Shown: piece after piece, positions 49,239 through 57,556 of the stretch
Numbering within the stretch: position 1 is the first letter of the stretch
Layout of the letters: each line of letters begins with the position of its first letter
From: CAYYWP01 sp050176585
Lineage (GTDB): Bacteria; Desulfobacterota; Binatia; HRBIN30; CADEER01
Length of the DNA: 64,000 nucleotides
Assembly (NCBI GenBank): GCA_050176585.1
Contig: JBFXHX010000016.1
Location: 29,436-93,435 of the forward strand
Direction: 5' to 3'
Position numbers and translations under genes: made by a program
The notes under the pieces: model-generated
Seen by the model: only the letters and a program-made list of their open reading frames with translations
The model's database searches: none
What the model was told of the DNA's origin: nothing

Positions 49239-49293
49239 GTTACGCCGTTGCCCCGTATGGCAAACACATGTGTGCACTCCCTAACGGCGTAAC
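49239..49293. other. 11-bp inverted repeat in ptsP-downstream gap
   Basis: GTTACGCCGTT (49239-49249) and AACGGCGTAAC (49283-49293) are exact complements separated by 33 nt, with a nested TGTTTG/CAAACA pair just outside/inside. It may be a ptsP terminator-like structure or a small intergenic repeat; no T tract follows. Confidence 0.4.
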
Positions 49294-49324
49294 GGCCTAA
49301 CGGCCCACAGCGTGTGCCGAGCTC

Positions 49325-49765
49325 ATGCGAGCCGTATGCATGACGTTGCTGCTCGCGGTGACCGCAGCCGCCGGCGATGCGACGCCGGAGGAGACGATCA
49401 GGCTGTACCTGCGCGCGCTGCAAGCCGGCGACTTCAAGGCCGCGTATCCGCTGGTTTCGCGCGGTATGGTCGGCGGCAAGAGCGAGGAGGACTGGGTCAA
49501 GGAGCAGCAGTGGATCGCGCAGATGGCGGAGGTGAAGATCTTCGAGTACCGCGTCTATCCGGGCGTGATCCAAGGCGAGAAGGCGCTCGTGCCCAATCTG
49601 CTGAGCTCGCAGGACAAGTTCATCAACCAGCTCGGCGTACCCGAGCACGAGCTCTATACCTTGGTCCGCGAGGATGGGCGCTGGAAGGTCGACCAGCAGC
49701 AGATCGTCGAGCCCACCGACGTCCGCAAATGGTTTCCGCCGCCTCCAGCGGGTGCCGATGACTAG
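49325..49765 (+). CDS. secreted NTF2-like/DUF4878-type protein
   Basis: 146 residues. A short signal peptide (MRAVCMTLLLAVTAAAG), then ATPEETIRLYLRALQAGDFKAAYPLVSRGM, the typical opening of lipocalin-sized NTF2-like exported proteins, and a C-terminal REDGRWKVDQQQIVEP. Predicted periplasmic ligand- or partner-binding protein. It precedes the YCF48-RND pair by 110 bp on the same strand, so it might share their function. Confidence 0.78.
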   Translation: MRAVCMTLLLAVTAAAGDATPEETIRLYLRALQAGDFKAAYPLVSRGMVGGKSEEDWVKEQQWIAQMAEVKIFEYRVYPGVIQGEKALVPNLLSSQDKFINQLGVPEHELYTLVREDGRWKVDQQQIVEPTDVRKWFPPPPAGADD

Positions 49766-49875
49766 CTGCGGCTGCGCGCCGCATTCCTTGACACTTGCGA
49801 GCCGGCGCCGATAGAGCGGCCCAATCCGCCGTGCTCCGCACGTACATCTGCGGACCGACGGCGGAGGGGATTGTC

Positions 49876-50934
49876 GTGCAGCGGTTGCGCCTGTCGAGAG
49901 GGTGGCTCGTCGCGGTGACATGCCTCCTCGCCGGTTGTCACTCGGACGGCGCCGACGAGGCACCGCTGTTCGCCCGCAAGATCAGCATCACCGACCGCTT
50001 CTATGACGTCGCCGCCATCGACGCGGACACCGCGATCGTCGTCGGCTACGGGGGCAAGATCCTGCGCACCGCCGACGGCGGTTACACCTGGGACGTGATC
50101 GACAGCGGCAGCGATAAGGCGCTCTACAGCGTCGATTTTCCGGACCGCGAGCACGGCTGGATCGCGGGGCAGTCGGGTACGCTGTTGCACTCGAGCGACG
50201 GCGGCAAAACGTGGGTGAAGCAGCAGAGCCCGACGCCCGTGTACCTGTTCTCCATCGACATGGTGAACGCGAGCGAGGGCTGGGCGGTCGGCGACCGGGC
50301 CACCACGCTGCACACGCGCGACGGCGGCAAGACCTGGCAGGCCGGCAAGCTCACCTCCACCGAGGGGCTCACGCCGGAACAGGCGGTCCTCGCCGAGGAT
50401 CCGGTGCTCTACGGGGTGCAGTTCGTCGACCCGGCTACCGGCTGGATCGTGGGCGAGTTCGGCAACATCTACTTCACCGCGGACGGCGGGGCGACGTGGA
50501 AGACGCAGCAGGAGTCGCTGGTGGGCGAGGGCATGTACGATGCGCTCGACATCCCGACCTTCTTCGGCGTGCACTTCCTCGACGCCAGCAACGGCGTGGC
50601 GGCGGCCCTGGAGGGGCGCGTCGCGCGCACGCGCGACGGCGGCAAGAGCTGGAAGTACGAGGAGGCCGCGGTCAAGGAGCCGATCGTGGACCCGCTCCTG
50701 CAGCCGTTCCAGATGCCGGACACCACGGGCTGGGCCGTCGGCGTCGCCGGCGAGGTGCTGCGGCAGAGCACCGTGGGCGGGGCGTGGGAGCGCGCGTCGC
50801 TCGGCATGGAGGTCCCGACCTGGCTGCGCGGTATCGACTGGTTCGACGCACAGAACGGCTGGATCGTCGGCGGCTACGGGCTGATTCTGCATACCACCGA
50901 CGGCGGCAAGTCGTGGGTGCCGTCGCTCGGCTGA
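49876..50934 (+). CDS. YCF48-like beta-propeller lipoprotein
   Basis: 352 residues from GTG 49876, with GGAGGGG six bases upstream. Lipobox in VTCLLAGC, so Cys20 or near is lipidated. The mature part is a propeller of YCF48/BNR blades: YGGKILRTADGGYTWDVIDSG, LLHSSDGGKTWVKQ, HTRDGGKTWQAG, YFTADGGATWKTQ and DGGKSWKYEE. In plants and cyanobacteria Ycf48 aids photosystem II assembly; here it pairs with an RND transporter 31 bp downstream, as often seen near lipid or hydrocarbon transport genes. Periplasmic or outer-membrane lipoprotein partner of that transporter. Confidence 0.9.
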   Translation: MQRLRLSRGWLVAVTCLLAGCHSDGADEAPLFARKISITDRFYDVAAIDADTAIVVGYGGKILRTADGGYTWDVIDSGSDKALYSVDFPDREHGWIAGQSGTLLHSSDGGKTWVKQQSPTPVYLFSIDMVNASEGWAVGDRATTLHTRDGGKTWQAGKLTSTEGLTPEQAVLAEDPVLYGVQFVDPATGWIVGEFGNIYFTADGGATWKTQQESLVGEGMYDALDIPTFFGVHFLDASNGVAAALEGRVARTRDGGKSWKYEEAAVKEPIVDPLLQPFQMPDTTGWAVGVAGEVLRQSTVGGAWERASLGMEVPTWLRGIDWFDAQNGWIVGGYGLILHTTDGGKSWVPSLG

Positions 50935-50965
50935 CGCCGGATGGAGCGGGTGAGGAGCGCTGGGG

Positions 50966-53671
50966 ATGGATCCGCTGAAGCGCCTGGGCGAGCTGCTGAT
51001 CGCCTTCCGCCTCCCGGTGCTGATCGTCGTCTCGCTCCTCACCGGGTTCTTCGCGTACCACGCCAGCCAGCTGAAGCTCGTCACCAGCTTCGCCGACCTG
51101 CTGCCGCAGGACCACCCGTACATCCAGATCCACAACCGCTTCTCGAGCTCGTTCGGCGGCGCGAACAACATCATGATCATGCTCGAGGTGCGCGACGGCA
51201 CCGTCTTCACGCCCGAGACGCTGAACAAGATCTGGCGCATGACGCAGGCCGTCGACAAGCTCTACGGGGTCAATCACAACCAGATCGAATCGATCGCGCA
51301 CCGCACCGTGCGCTACCTGAAGGTCGCCGCCGGCGGCACCATGCGCGCACAGCCCGTGATGCTCGGCGAGGTGAAGACGCCGGAAGAGGCCGCCGCGATC
51401 CGCCGCATCGTGCACAACGCGGAGAACATCTACGGGTTGCTGATCTCGCTCGATGACAAGGCGGCGCTGATCCGCGCGAACTTCATCGAAGGCCAATTGG
51501 ATTACCGGCGCATCTTCGAGGAGATGAACGCCACCGTCATCGAGCCCTTCGAAGACGCCAACACGACCATCTATGCCGCCGGAGAGCCGCGCCTCTACGG
51601 GTGGGTGTACCGGTACGCCGGCGAGATCAAATACATCTTCATCGCCACGACCCTGGTGCTGTGGGTCCTGCTGTATCTCTACTTCCGGGACTGGCGCGGC
51701 GCGCTCCGCCCGACGATCTCCGGCGTCTTCTCTGCAATCTGGGGCCTCGGCTTCATGCACCTGATCGGCTTCTCGCTCGATCCGCTCGTGCTGGTGATCC
51801 CGTTCTTCATCACCGCGCGCGCGGTCAGCCACTCGGTGCAGATGCACGACCGCTACTACGAGACGTACGGGCGCACCGGTGACAAGCACGAGGCGATCAT
51901 CGATGCGTTCGCCGAGCTGTTCGTCCCCACCTTTTCGGGCATCCTCACCGATGCGTTCGGCGTGCTGGTGATTCTGCTCGTGCCGATCGTCCTGCTGCAG
52001 AAGCTCGCGATCGGGGCGTGGTTCTGGATCATGACGATCATCGTCGCCGAGCTGCTGCTGAATCCGATCATCTATCACTACCTGGCACCGCCGCGGCTCG
52101 ACATCATCCACGCCCGCGAGCGCGGGCGGTTCAAGCGGGTCATCGATGCCAGCGTCACGGCCGTGCTCAGCCCCGCCGGTCGCAAGGCGACCTATGCGAT
52201 CACCGCTCTCACGATCGTCGTGTCCGCGTACTTCTGGCGCTCGCTCATCATCGGCGATCCGACCTCGGCCTCGCCGATCCTCCGCGCCGACGCGCCGTAC
52301 AATGTCTCACACGAGCGCATCCAGCAGAAGTTCGGCGGGGTCGAGCCGCTGATCATCGTCGCCGAAGGCTACGACCGCGACGCGATGAAGGACCCGCGCA
52401 TCCTACGCCGCATGGAGGAGTTCCAACGCGCCCTCGAGCGCGATCCCGGCGTCGGCTACAGCTTCTCCCTCGCCGACATCATCCGAGCGGTAAACATGGT
52501 GTTCCATGAGCTCGAGCCCAAGTGGGGCGTCATTCCGGACAGCTGGGTCGACGTCGGCGGGTTGTTCTTCATCTATTTCTCCGGCGCTCCGCCGACCGAA
52601 ACCGCGAAGTACGTCGACCCGAGCTATACGACGGCGCACGTCACCTTCTTCTGCAAGGACCACAAGGGCGACAACATCCGGCGGATCGTCTCGCGCGCCA
52701 AGCAGTTCATATACGGCGCGCAGATGAAGGACCTCGGCCTCGACCTCGAGGAGCGCGACGGCCGGGTGGTGGTCCGCGCGGTCGGCGATGCGCCGAATTG
52801 GGAACGCGCCGGCCCGTCATGGGTCGAAAGCACCCGCGAGACCCCCGACGGGCCGTTCCGCATCGGCGATGTCGTCCTGCAGCTCGGCAAATACCCGGTC
52901 ACCGATCTGGCGAGCTGGCAGGCGGCGTTGCAGAAGGAGACCGCCAACAAGACGCTCGTCGACGTCCGCCTGCAGCGCGACGGTGCGGTGGTCGAGGAAA
53001 CGATCAGCGTGCCCTGGAAAGCCGCGTTCAAGCTCGCCGGCGGTCTGATCGGCGTGCTGGCCGCCGCGAACGAGGAGTTGCTGCGCAACGACTTGTTGAT
53101 GAACCTGCTCGGCTTCGGCACGATCTACCTGGTGCTGCTGTTCACGTACCGCTCGTTCGTCGCGGGCATCTACATGCTGATCCCGCTCGTGGTGGCGAAC
53201 GGCATCGTGAACGCCTACATGGGCGCGCGCAGCATCGGGATCAACATCAATACCCTGCCGGTGGTCACCGTGGGCGTGGGCTTCGGCATCGATTACGCGC
53301 TGTACATCGTCAGCCGGGTGATCGAGGAGTACAAGCGCAAGCCCGACTGGGAGCACGCCGTGCACCAGGCGTGCGTCACCTCGGGGAAAGCGGTGACCTT
53401 TACCGCTGCCAGCATGATCGCCGGCACGCTGTTCTGGATCTTTTCGCGCATCCGGTTCGACTCCGAGATGGGCCTGCTGCTCGCGCTGTGGATGGGCATC
53501 AGCTTCATCGGCTCGATGACCCTGCTGCCGGTCTCGCTGCTCACCTTCCGGCCGCGCTTCGTGGTGCTGGAAGCCGAGCGCATCGCGCGCGAGGAGGCGC
53601 GCCGCAAGCGCGCCCTGGAGCGTCTGCAACAGCGCAGGAGTGAAGCCGAGGCCGCGTCGGGCGGTCGTTGA
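50966..53671 (+). CDS. RND-superfamily transporter with PDZ-like insert
   Basis: 901 residues, about 12 transmembrane helices in two RND/MMPL halves (first helix 13-35; bundles near 226-360 and 695-870). The halves end with FGGANNIMIMLEV-type and GVGFGIDYALYIVSRV segments. Between them the second periplasmic loop contains a PDZ-like domain at about residues 589-690 (DLGLDLEERDG, then FRIGDVVLQLGKYPVTDLASW). The type fits lipid or hydrophobic-compound export (HpnN/MMPL). It follows the YCF48 lipoprotein by 31 bp. The PDZ insert is not a usual feature of the family. Confidence 0.9.
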   Translation: MDPLKRLGELLIAFRLPVLIVVSLLTGFFAYHASQLKLVTSFADLLPQDHPYIQIHNRFSSSFGGANNIMIMLEVRDGTVFTPETLNKIWRMTQAVDKLYGVNHNQIESIAHRTVRYLKVAAGGTMRAQPVMLGEVKTPEEAAAIRRIVHNAENIYGLLISLDDKAALIRANFIEGQLDYRRIFEEMNATVIEPFEDANTTIYAAGEPRLYGWVYRYAGEIKYIFIATTLVLWVLLYLYFRDWRGALRPTISGVFSAIWGLGFMHLIGFSLDPLVLVIPFFITARAVSHSVQMHDRYYETYGRTGDKHEAIIDAFAELFVPTFSGILTDAFGVLVILLVPIVLLQKLAIGAWFWIMTIIVAELLLNPIIYHYLAPPRLDIIHARERGRFKRVIDASVTAVLSPAGRKATYAITALTIVVSAYFWRSLIIGDPTSASPILRADAPYNVSHERIQQKFGGVEPLIIVAEGYDRDAMKDPRILRRMEEFQRALERDPGVGYSFSLADIIRAVNMVFHELEPKWGVIPDSWVDVGGLFFIYFSGAPPTETAKYVDPSYTTAHVTFFCKDHKGDNIRRIVSRAKQFIYGAQMKDLGLDLEERDGRVVVRAVGDAPNWERAGPSWVESTRETPDGPFRIGDVVLQLGKYPVTDLASWQAALQKETANKTLVDVRLQRDGAVVEETISVPWKAAFKLAGGLIGVLAAANEELLRNDLLMNLLGFGTIYLVLLFTYRSFVAGIYMLIPLVVANGIVNAYMGARSIGININTLPVVTVGVGFGIDYALYIVSRVIEEYKRKPDWEHAVHQACVTSGKAVTFTAASMIAGTLFWIFSRIRFDSEMGLLLALWMGISFIGSMTLLPVSLLTFRPRFVVLEAERIAREEARRKRALERLQQRRSEAEAASGGR

Positions 53672-53722
53672 CTGGCGCCGCGCTGCCCGCGCAGGCCGTC
53701 CCGGCCAGCCAGCTGCAATGCC

Positions 53723-54682
53723 ATGATCGCCGTCGAGCGGCTCACCAAGGCGTTTGGGCGCACGATCGCGGTCAGCGACGTCTCGTTCCGCGCCGCCACC
53801 GGCGAGATCGTCGGCCTGCTCGGGCCCAACGGGTCGGGCAAGACGACCATCATGCGCGCGATCGCCGGATACTTTCCGCCGACCGCGGGGCACATCGAGA
53901 TCGCCGGTATCGACGTCTGCCGGGCGCGGCGGACGGCGCGCGATCTGATCGGGTATCTACCCGAGCACGCGGCCTGGTATCCCGACATGCGCGTGGATGA
54001 GTTCCTTGGCTTCTGCGCCGACGTGCGGCGGCTGCGCGGCGCCGGCCGGCGCGCGCGGCTCGCGGCGGTGGTGGACACGTGCGGCCTCAGCGACGTGCAG
54101 CGGCGGCTGATCGGCCACCTGTCGCGCGGGTACCGGCAGCGGCTCGGCATCGCCCAAGCGATCCTGCACGATCCGGCCGTGCTGATCCTCGACGAGCCCA
54201 CCGTCGGCCTCGACCCGCGCCAGCTCGTCGAGATCCGCGCACTGGTGCGCAGCCTTCGCGGGCGCACCACCGTGTTGCTCAGCACGCACGTCCTCGCCGA
54301 GGTCTCGAGCGCGTGCGACCGCGTGGTGATCATCGACTGCGGGCGGGTGATCGCGGAAGGCAGCACCGCCGCGCTCACCCGCGCGCATCAAGGCGCCGAG
54401 CGGTTGTCGGTGCGCGTCGCCGGGCCACCGGGCGAAGTCGCCGCGGCGGTGCGCGGGCTGCCCGAAGTCGCCGAGGTGATCACCGAGCCCAGCGACGGCG
54501 ACATCGCGCGCCTGCTCGTCACCGCGCGACCCGGTCCGCCGCCGGCGCCGGCCATTGCCGCCGCGGTGGTGGCGCGCGGCTGGGGACTGATCGAGATGCG
54601 ACCGCTCGCGCTCAGCCTCGAGGAGCTGTTCGTGCGGCTCACCGCGGGCGGCGAGCGGCGCGCAGACAGCGCCGGCGCATGA
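53723..54682 (+). CDS. ABC transporter ATP-binding protein (GldA-like)
   Basis: 319 residues. Walker A LLGPNGSGKTTIMRAI, signature LSRGYRQRLGIAQAIL, Walker B AVLILDEPTVGLDP, H-loop STHVLAEV. A C-terminal domain of about 90 residues follows. It matches the ATPase of GldA/NosF-type ABC-2 systems. The ATP site is complete. Its stop overlaps the permease start (ATGA), beginning a four-gene coupled operon with the GldF- and GldG-like genes and the DUF4340 gene. Confidence 0.93.
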   Translation: MIAVERLTKAFGRTIAVSDVSFRAATGEIVGLLGPNGSGKTTIMRAIAGYFPPTAGHIEIAGIDVCRARRTARDLIGYLPEHAAWYPDMRVDEFLGFCADVRRLRGAGRRARLAAVVDTCGLSDVQRRLIGHLSRGYRQRLGIAQAILHDPAVLILDEPTVGLDPRQLVEIRALVRSLRGRTTVLLSTHVLAEVSSACDRVVIIDCGRVIAEGSTAALTRAHQGAERLSVRVAGPPGEVAAAVRGLPEVAEVITEPSDGDIARLLVTARPGPPPAPAIAAAVVARGWGLIEMRPLALSLEELFVRLTAGGERRADSAGA

Positions 54683-55437
54683 CGTTTCTCGCCCTGCTGC
54701 GGAAAGAGCTCCGCGCCTACTTCACCACGCCGCTGCTGTACGTGGTCGGCGCGGTCTTCTACGCGCTGACCGGGTTCTTCTTCTACACCCAGCTCATCTA
54801 TTTCGTGCAGTACGGGTTCGGCCTGAACATCCTGGGCAACTTCTGGGTGTCGTTCCTCGCCGGCGCGCCGTACTCGGTGTCGATGGTGCTGCTACTCGTG
54901 GTGCCCCTGCTCACCATGCGGCTGTTTGCGGAGGAGCGGCGGCTCGGCACGATCGAGTTCCTCCTGACCACGCCGCTGCGCGACGGTGTCGTCGTCGGCG
55001 CGAAGCTCGCCGCGTGTGCGATGGTCGTCTCGCTCCTGCTGGCTGGCACCCTCGCGTTTCCGCTCTTCCTCGCCGCTCAGCATCCCCTCCCGTGGGCGCC
55101 GTTGGCGGGCAGCTATCTCGGCCTGCTGCTGCTGGCCCTGAGCTGCACGGCGTGTGGCGTCTTCGTGTCCTCGCTCACCGACAGCCAGGTGGTCGCGGCG
55201 GTTGGCACGCTGGGATTGCTGCTGTTCTTCTGGGCGTTGAGCTGGAATGAAGCCGCGACGACGCCGCTGCCGCTCCGCCTCGGGGCGCATCTGGCGCTGT
55301 TCGACCGTTTCGAGAGCTTCGCGCGCGGTGTGATCGACGCCGGCGACGTCGCCTATTTCCTCGCCGTCTCCGCCTTTTTCGCATTCCTGACCTTGCGGGT
55401 CCTCGAAGCGCGCCACTGGCGCGGGCGGCGATCGTGA
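54679..55437 (+). CDS. ABC-2 permease (GldF-like)
   Basis: 252 residues, about six transmembrane helices. FLALLRKELRAYFTTPLLYVV, MRLFAEERRLGTIEFLLTTPL and ALSCTACGVFVSSLTDSQVV are typical of the GldF/NosY group of ABC-2 permeases. ATG overlaps the ATPase stop (ATGA at 54679), and its own TGA overlaps the next start. Together with GldA and GldG homologues it is the membrane part of a complex known in gliding bacteroidetes but widespread in other phyla without known gliding. Confidence 0.9.
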   Translation: MTFLALLRKELRAYFTTPLLYVVGAVFYALTGFFFYTQLIYFVQYGFGLNILGNFWVSFLAGAPYSVSMVLLLVVPLLTMRLFAEERRLGTIEFLLTTPLRDGVVVGAKLAACAMVVSLLLAGTLAFPLFLAAQHPLPWAPLAGSYLGLLLLALSCTACGVFVSSLTDSQVVAAVGTLGLLLFFWALSWNEAATTPLPLRLGAHLALFDRFESFARGVIDAGDVAYFLAVSAFFAFLTLRVLEARHWRGRRS

Positions 55438-56789
55438 TGGGGGCGGGGCGCGCAGCCGCCACCGCGGTCGGCACGCTCGCGTGTGCGGTGGCCCTCGCCG
55501 CCGCCCAGCAGCTCGTGGAGCGCACCGGCTGGCGCGTCGATCTCACGCCCGAGCAGGCGGAGGTGCTGTCCGACACCGCCCGCGCGCTGCTCGCCGGGGT
55601 CGAGCGGCCGGTCGCGGTTACCGCCTTCGTCCGCGCGGATGACCCGCGAAACCGCGCCATCGACGCGCTGCTGCGCCGCGTCCATGCCGAACAGCCGCTC
55701 GTGCAGTATCGGATGGTCGACCTCAACCGCAGCCCGGCGCTGGCGCGGCGCTACGGCATCGACGCGTATGGCGCGATCGTCGTCCAGTCCGACGGGCGGT
55801 TCAGCTCATTCGCTCACGCGGACGAACGCGCCTTTCTGACCGCGCTCGTGCAGGTGACGCACCCCGGCCGCCGCCGGCTGTACTTCTCGACCGGAAACGG
55901 CGAGCGCGGCATCGAGGATCGCGATGCGCAGAACGGCTTCTTCAATGCCGCGGTCGCGCTGCTCACCGACATCTACGAGATCGACGAGGTGGCGCTCGGC
56001 CGCGACACCCCGGTGCCCGGCGATGCGCGCGTGCTGATCATCGCCAGCCCGCGCCGCGATTTTCCGCCCAGCGCCCTGGCCCACCTCGACGCATATCTGC
56101 GGGGCGGCGGGCGCGTGCTCGCGTTGCTCGATCCAGACGACGCCCCGAGCCTCGGCGCGCTGTTGCAGCGCTACGGGATCGTGGTGAGCGACGACATCGT
56201 GCTGGATCCCGGGCGGCGGCTGTTCGCCGGTGATCACCTGACGATGTCGGTGACCGGCGCCGACCACCGGCATCCGGTGAGTGCGGCGTTGCACGATCCC
56301 CCCGTGCTGTCCGGCGTGCGCCCGGTGCGCAGCGCCCCAGGCGGCGCGGCCCAGGAAGCGTCGGACGTGCTCACCACGGGCGCGGGCAGTTGGCGCACAC
56401 CCGATCGGACGGTGCTCGAGCGCGGCGAGGGCGAGTTCGTCGACGGGCGGGATACGGCCGGCCCGGTGAGCGTCGCTGCCAGCGTGACGATTCCGCGCCG
56501 CGACGGAGAGCCCGGGCGCCTGCTCGTGATCGGCGACGCGGACTTCGCCGCCAATGCGTTCCTGGACTACCTGGGCAACCGCGAGCTGTTCCTCAACGCG
56601 GTCCACTGGCTCGCCGGCGAGGATCGCTTGGTCGGCCGTCGGCCGCCGCGCAAGATCGTCGGCGTGAACCAGCTATTCCTCTCCGAGCAGGAAGGCGAGT
56701 CGATCCTCTGGTTCGCCGCCGTGCTCCAGCCGGCACTCGTGCTGGCGCTGGGAGTGGCGGTGGTCGCGTGGCGGCGGCGCACCGGGTGA
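55437..56789 (+). CDS. GldG-like ABC auxiliary membrane protein
   Basis: 450 residues (GTG 55434 is an alternative start). One N-terminal membrane helix, a long extracytoplasmic part with the family fold (VTAFVRADDPRNRAIDALLRRV, LVQYRMVDLNRSP, RLYFSTGNGERGIEDRD, GGRVLALLDPDD), and a C-terminal membrane helix (FAAVLQPALVLALGVAVVAW). This is the ABC-type uncharacterised transport/GldG layout: an exported domain anchored at both ends. Coupled by overlap to the permease and the DUF4340 gene. Confidence 0.88.
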   Translation: MGAGRAAATAVGTLACAVALAAAQQLVERTGWRVDLTPEQAEVLSDTARALLAGVERPVAVTAFVRADDPRNRAIDALLRRVHAEQPLVQYRMVDLNRSPALARRYGIDAYGAIVVQSDGRFSSFAHADERAFLTALVQVTHPGRRRLYFSTGNGERGIEDRDAQNGFFNAAVALLTDIYEIDEVALGRDTPVPGDARVLIIASPRRDFPPSALAHLDAYLRGGGRVLALLDPDDAPSLGALLQRYGIVVSDDIVLDPGRRLFAGDHLTMSVTGADHRHPVSAALHDPPVLSGVRPVRSAPGGAAQEASDVLTTGAGSWRTPDRTVLERGEGEFVDGRDTAGPVSVAASVTIPRRDGEPGRLLVIGDADFAANAFLDYLGNRELFLNAVHWLAGEDRLVGRRPPRKIVGVNQLFLSEQEGESILWFAAVLQPALVLALGVAVVAWRRRTG

Positions 56790-56794
56790 CGCGG

Positions 56795-57307
56795 ATGTCT
56801 CGGCGCCACGCCCTTGCTTACGTCGCCCTCGCCGCGGTGCTCGTCTCCGCACTGTGGATCACCACGCCGGTGCCGCCGCCGGCGGCTCCGAGTCCGCAGG
56901 TGGAGACTCTGCCACCGCAGGGGGAAACGCATGGCCCAGTGGTGGAAGCGGTGACGATCGAGGCCGGCGAGCACCGCGTGCGCGCGGTGCGGCGCGGTCG
57001 CGGCTGGGAGCTGCTCGAACCCGCGGGGGGAAAGGTCAGCGACGGCCTCATCGACCGCCTGCTCGAGGCCGTGCTCCACTCGCGCATCGAACAGGTCAGT
57101 GCCGGCGGCGGAACCGCGGCGGACTACGGTTTGGACCCGCCGCGCGCGCGCATCACGCTGTCGATCCGGGGCGGGGCGCAGTCCGTGCTGCAGCTCGGCG
57201 GGTACAACCCGACCGGCACGGCGATGTACGGCCGCCTCGAAGGCAGTCCACAGGTATTGCTGGTCGGCCTGGACATCTGGAGCTACGTCGACCTCGCGCT
57301 GCGATGA
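56795..57307 (+). CDS. short DUF4340 protein
   Basis: 170 residues from ATG 56795 (a GTG at 56786 overlaps the GldG stop as GTGA). N-terminal membrane segment, a Pro-rich stretch, and a single DUF4340-like unit (VEAVTIEAGEHRVRAVRRGRGW, DRLLEAVLHSRI, DYGLDPPRARITL, LLVGLDIWSYVDLALR). Family members are usually 300 or more residues with two to three units, so this is a shortened version or a truncated gene. It completes the Gld-like operon as its exported subunit. Confidence 0.82.
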   Translation: MSRRHALAYVALAAVLVSALWITTPVPPPAAPSPQVETLPPQGETHGPVVEAVTIEAGEHRVRAVRRGRGWELLEPAGGKVSDGLIDRLLEAVLHSRIEQVSAGGGTAADYGLDPPRARITLSIRGGAQSVLQLGGYNPTGTAMYGRLEGSPQVLLVGLDIWSYVDLALR

Positions 57308-57449
57308 GCTCCCCAGCTAATGTAGCCGGCACCTGTGGCCGCACGGCATCGCGCAGCGATGCCGGGGGAGGGGCGCGGCACCGCCCGGCGTCCGCACCGC
57401 GAGGACATCGACTGGCCACCTCGTGCGGCGCTCCGCGCCGTGTGGTCAG

Positions 57450-57545
57450 GTGCCGCGGCTACACCTGTCGGTGCTGTTCGTGCTGCTGATCTGGCACCAG
57501 ATCCAAAGCGGTCCGGGCGGCGCCGCTCCCGCAGCGGCGGGCTGA
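57450..57545 (+). CDS. possible 31-residue single-helix peptide before cydB
   Basis: A frame from GTG 57450 reads VPRLHLSVLFVLLIWHQIQ then a Gly/Pro/Ala tail, with one transmembrane-like helix, and stops 11 nt before the cydB start. No ribosome site. Small bd-oxidase subunits (CydX type) have this general size and one helix, but no family residue is shown. The rest of the 250-bp gap 57308-57556 holds nothing recognisable. Confidence 0.2.
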   Translation: MPRLHLSVLFVLLIWHQIQSGPGGAAPAAAG

Positions 57546-57556
57546 GCGGGCGGTGC

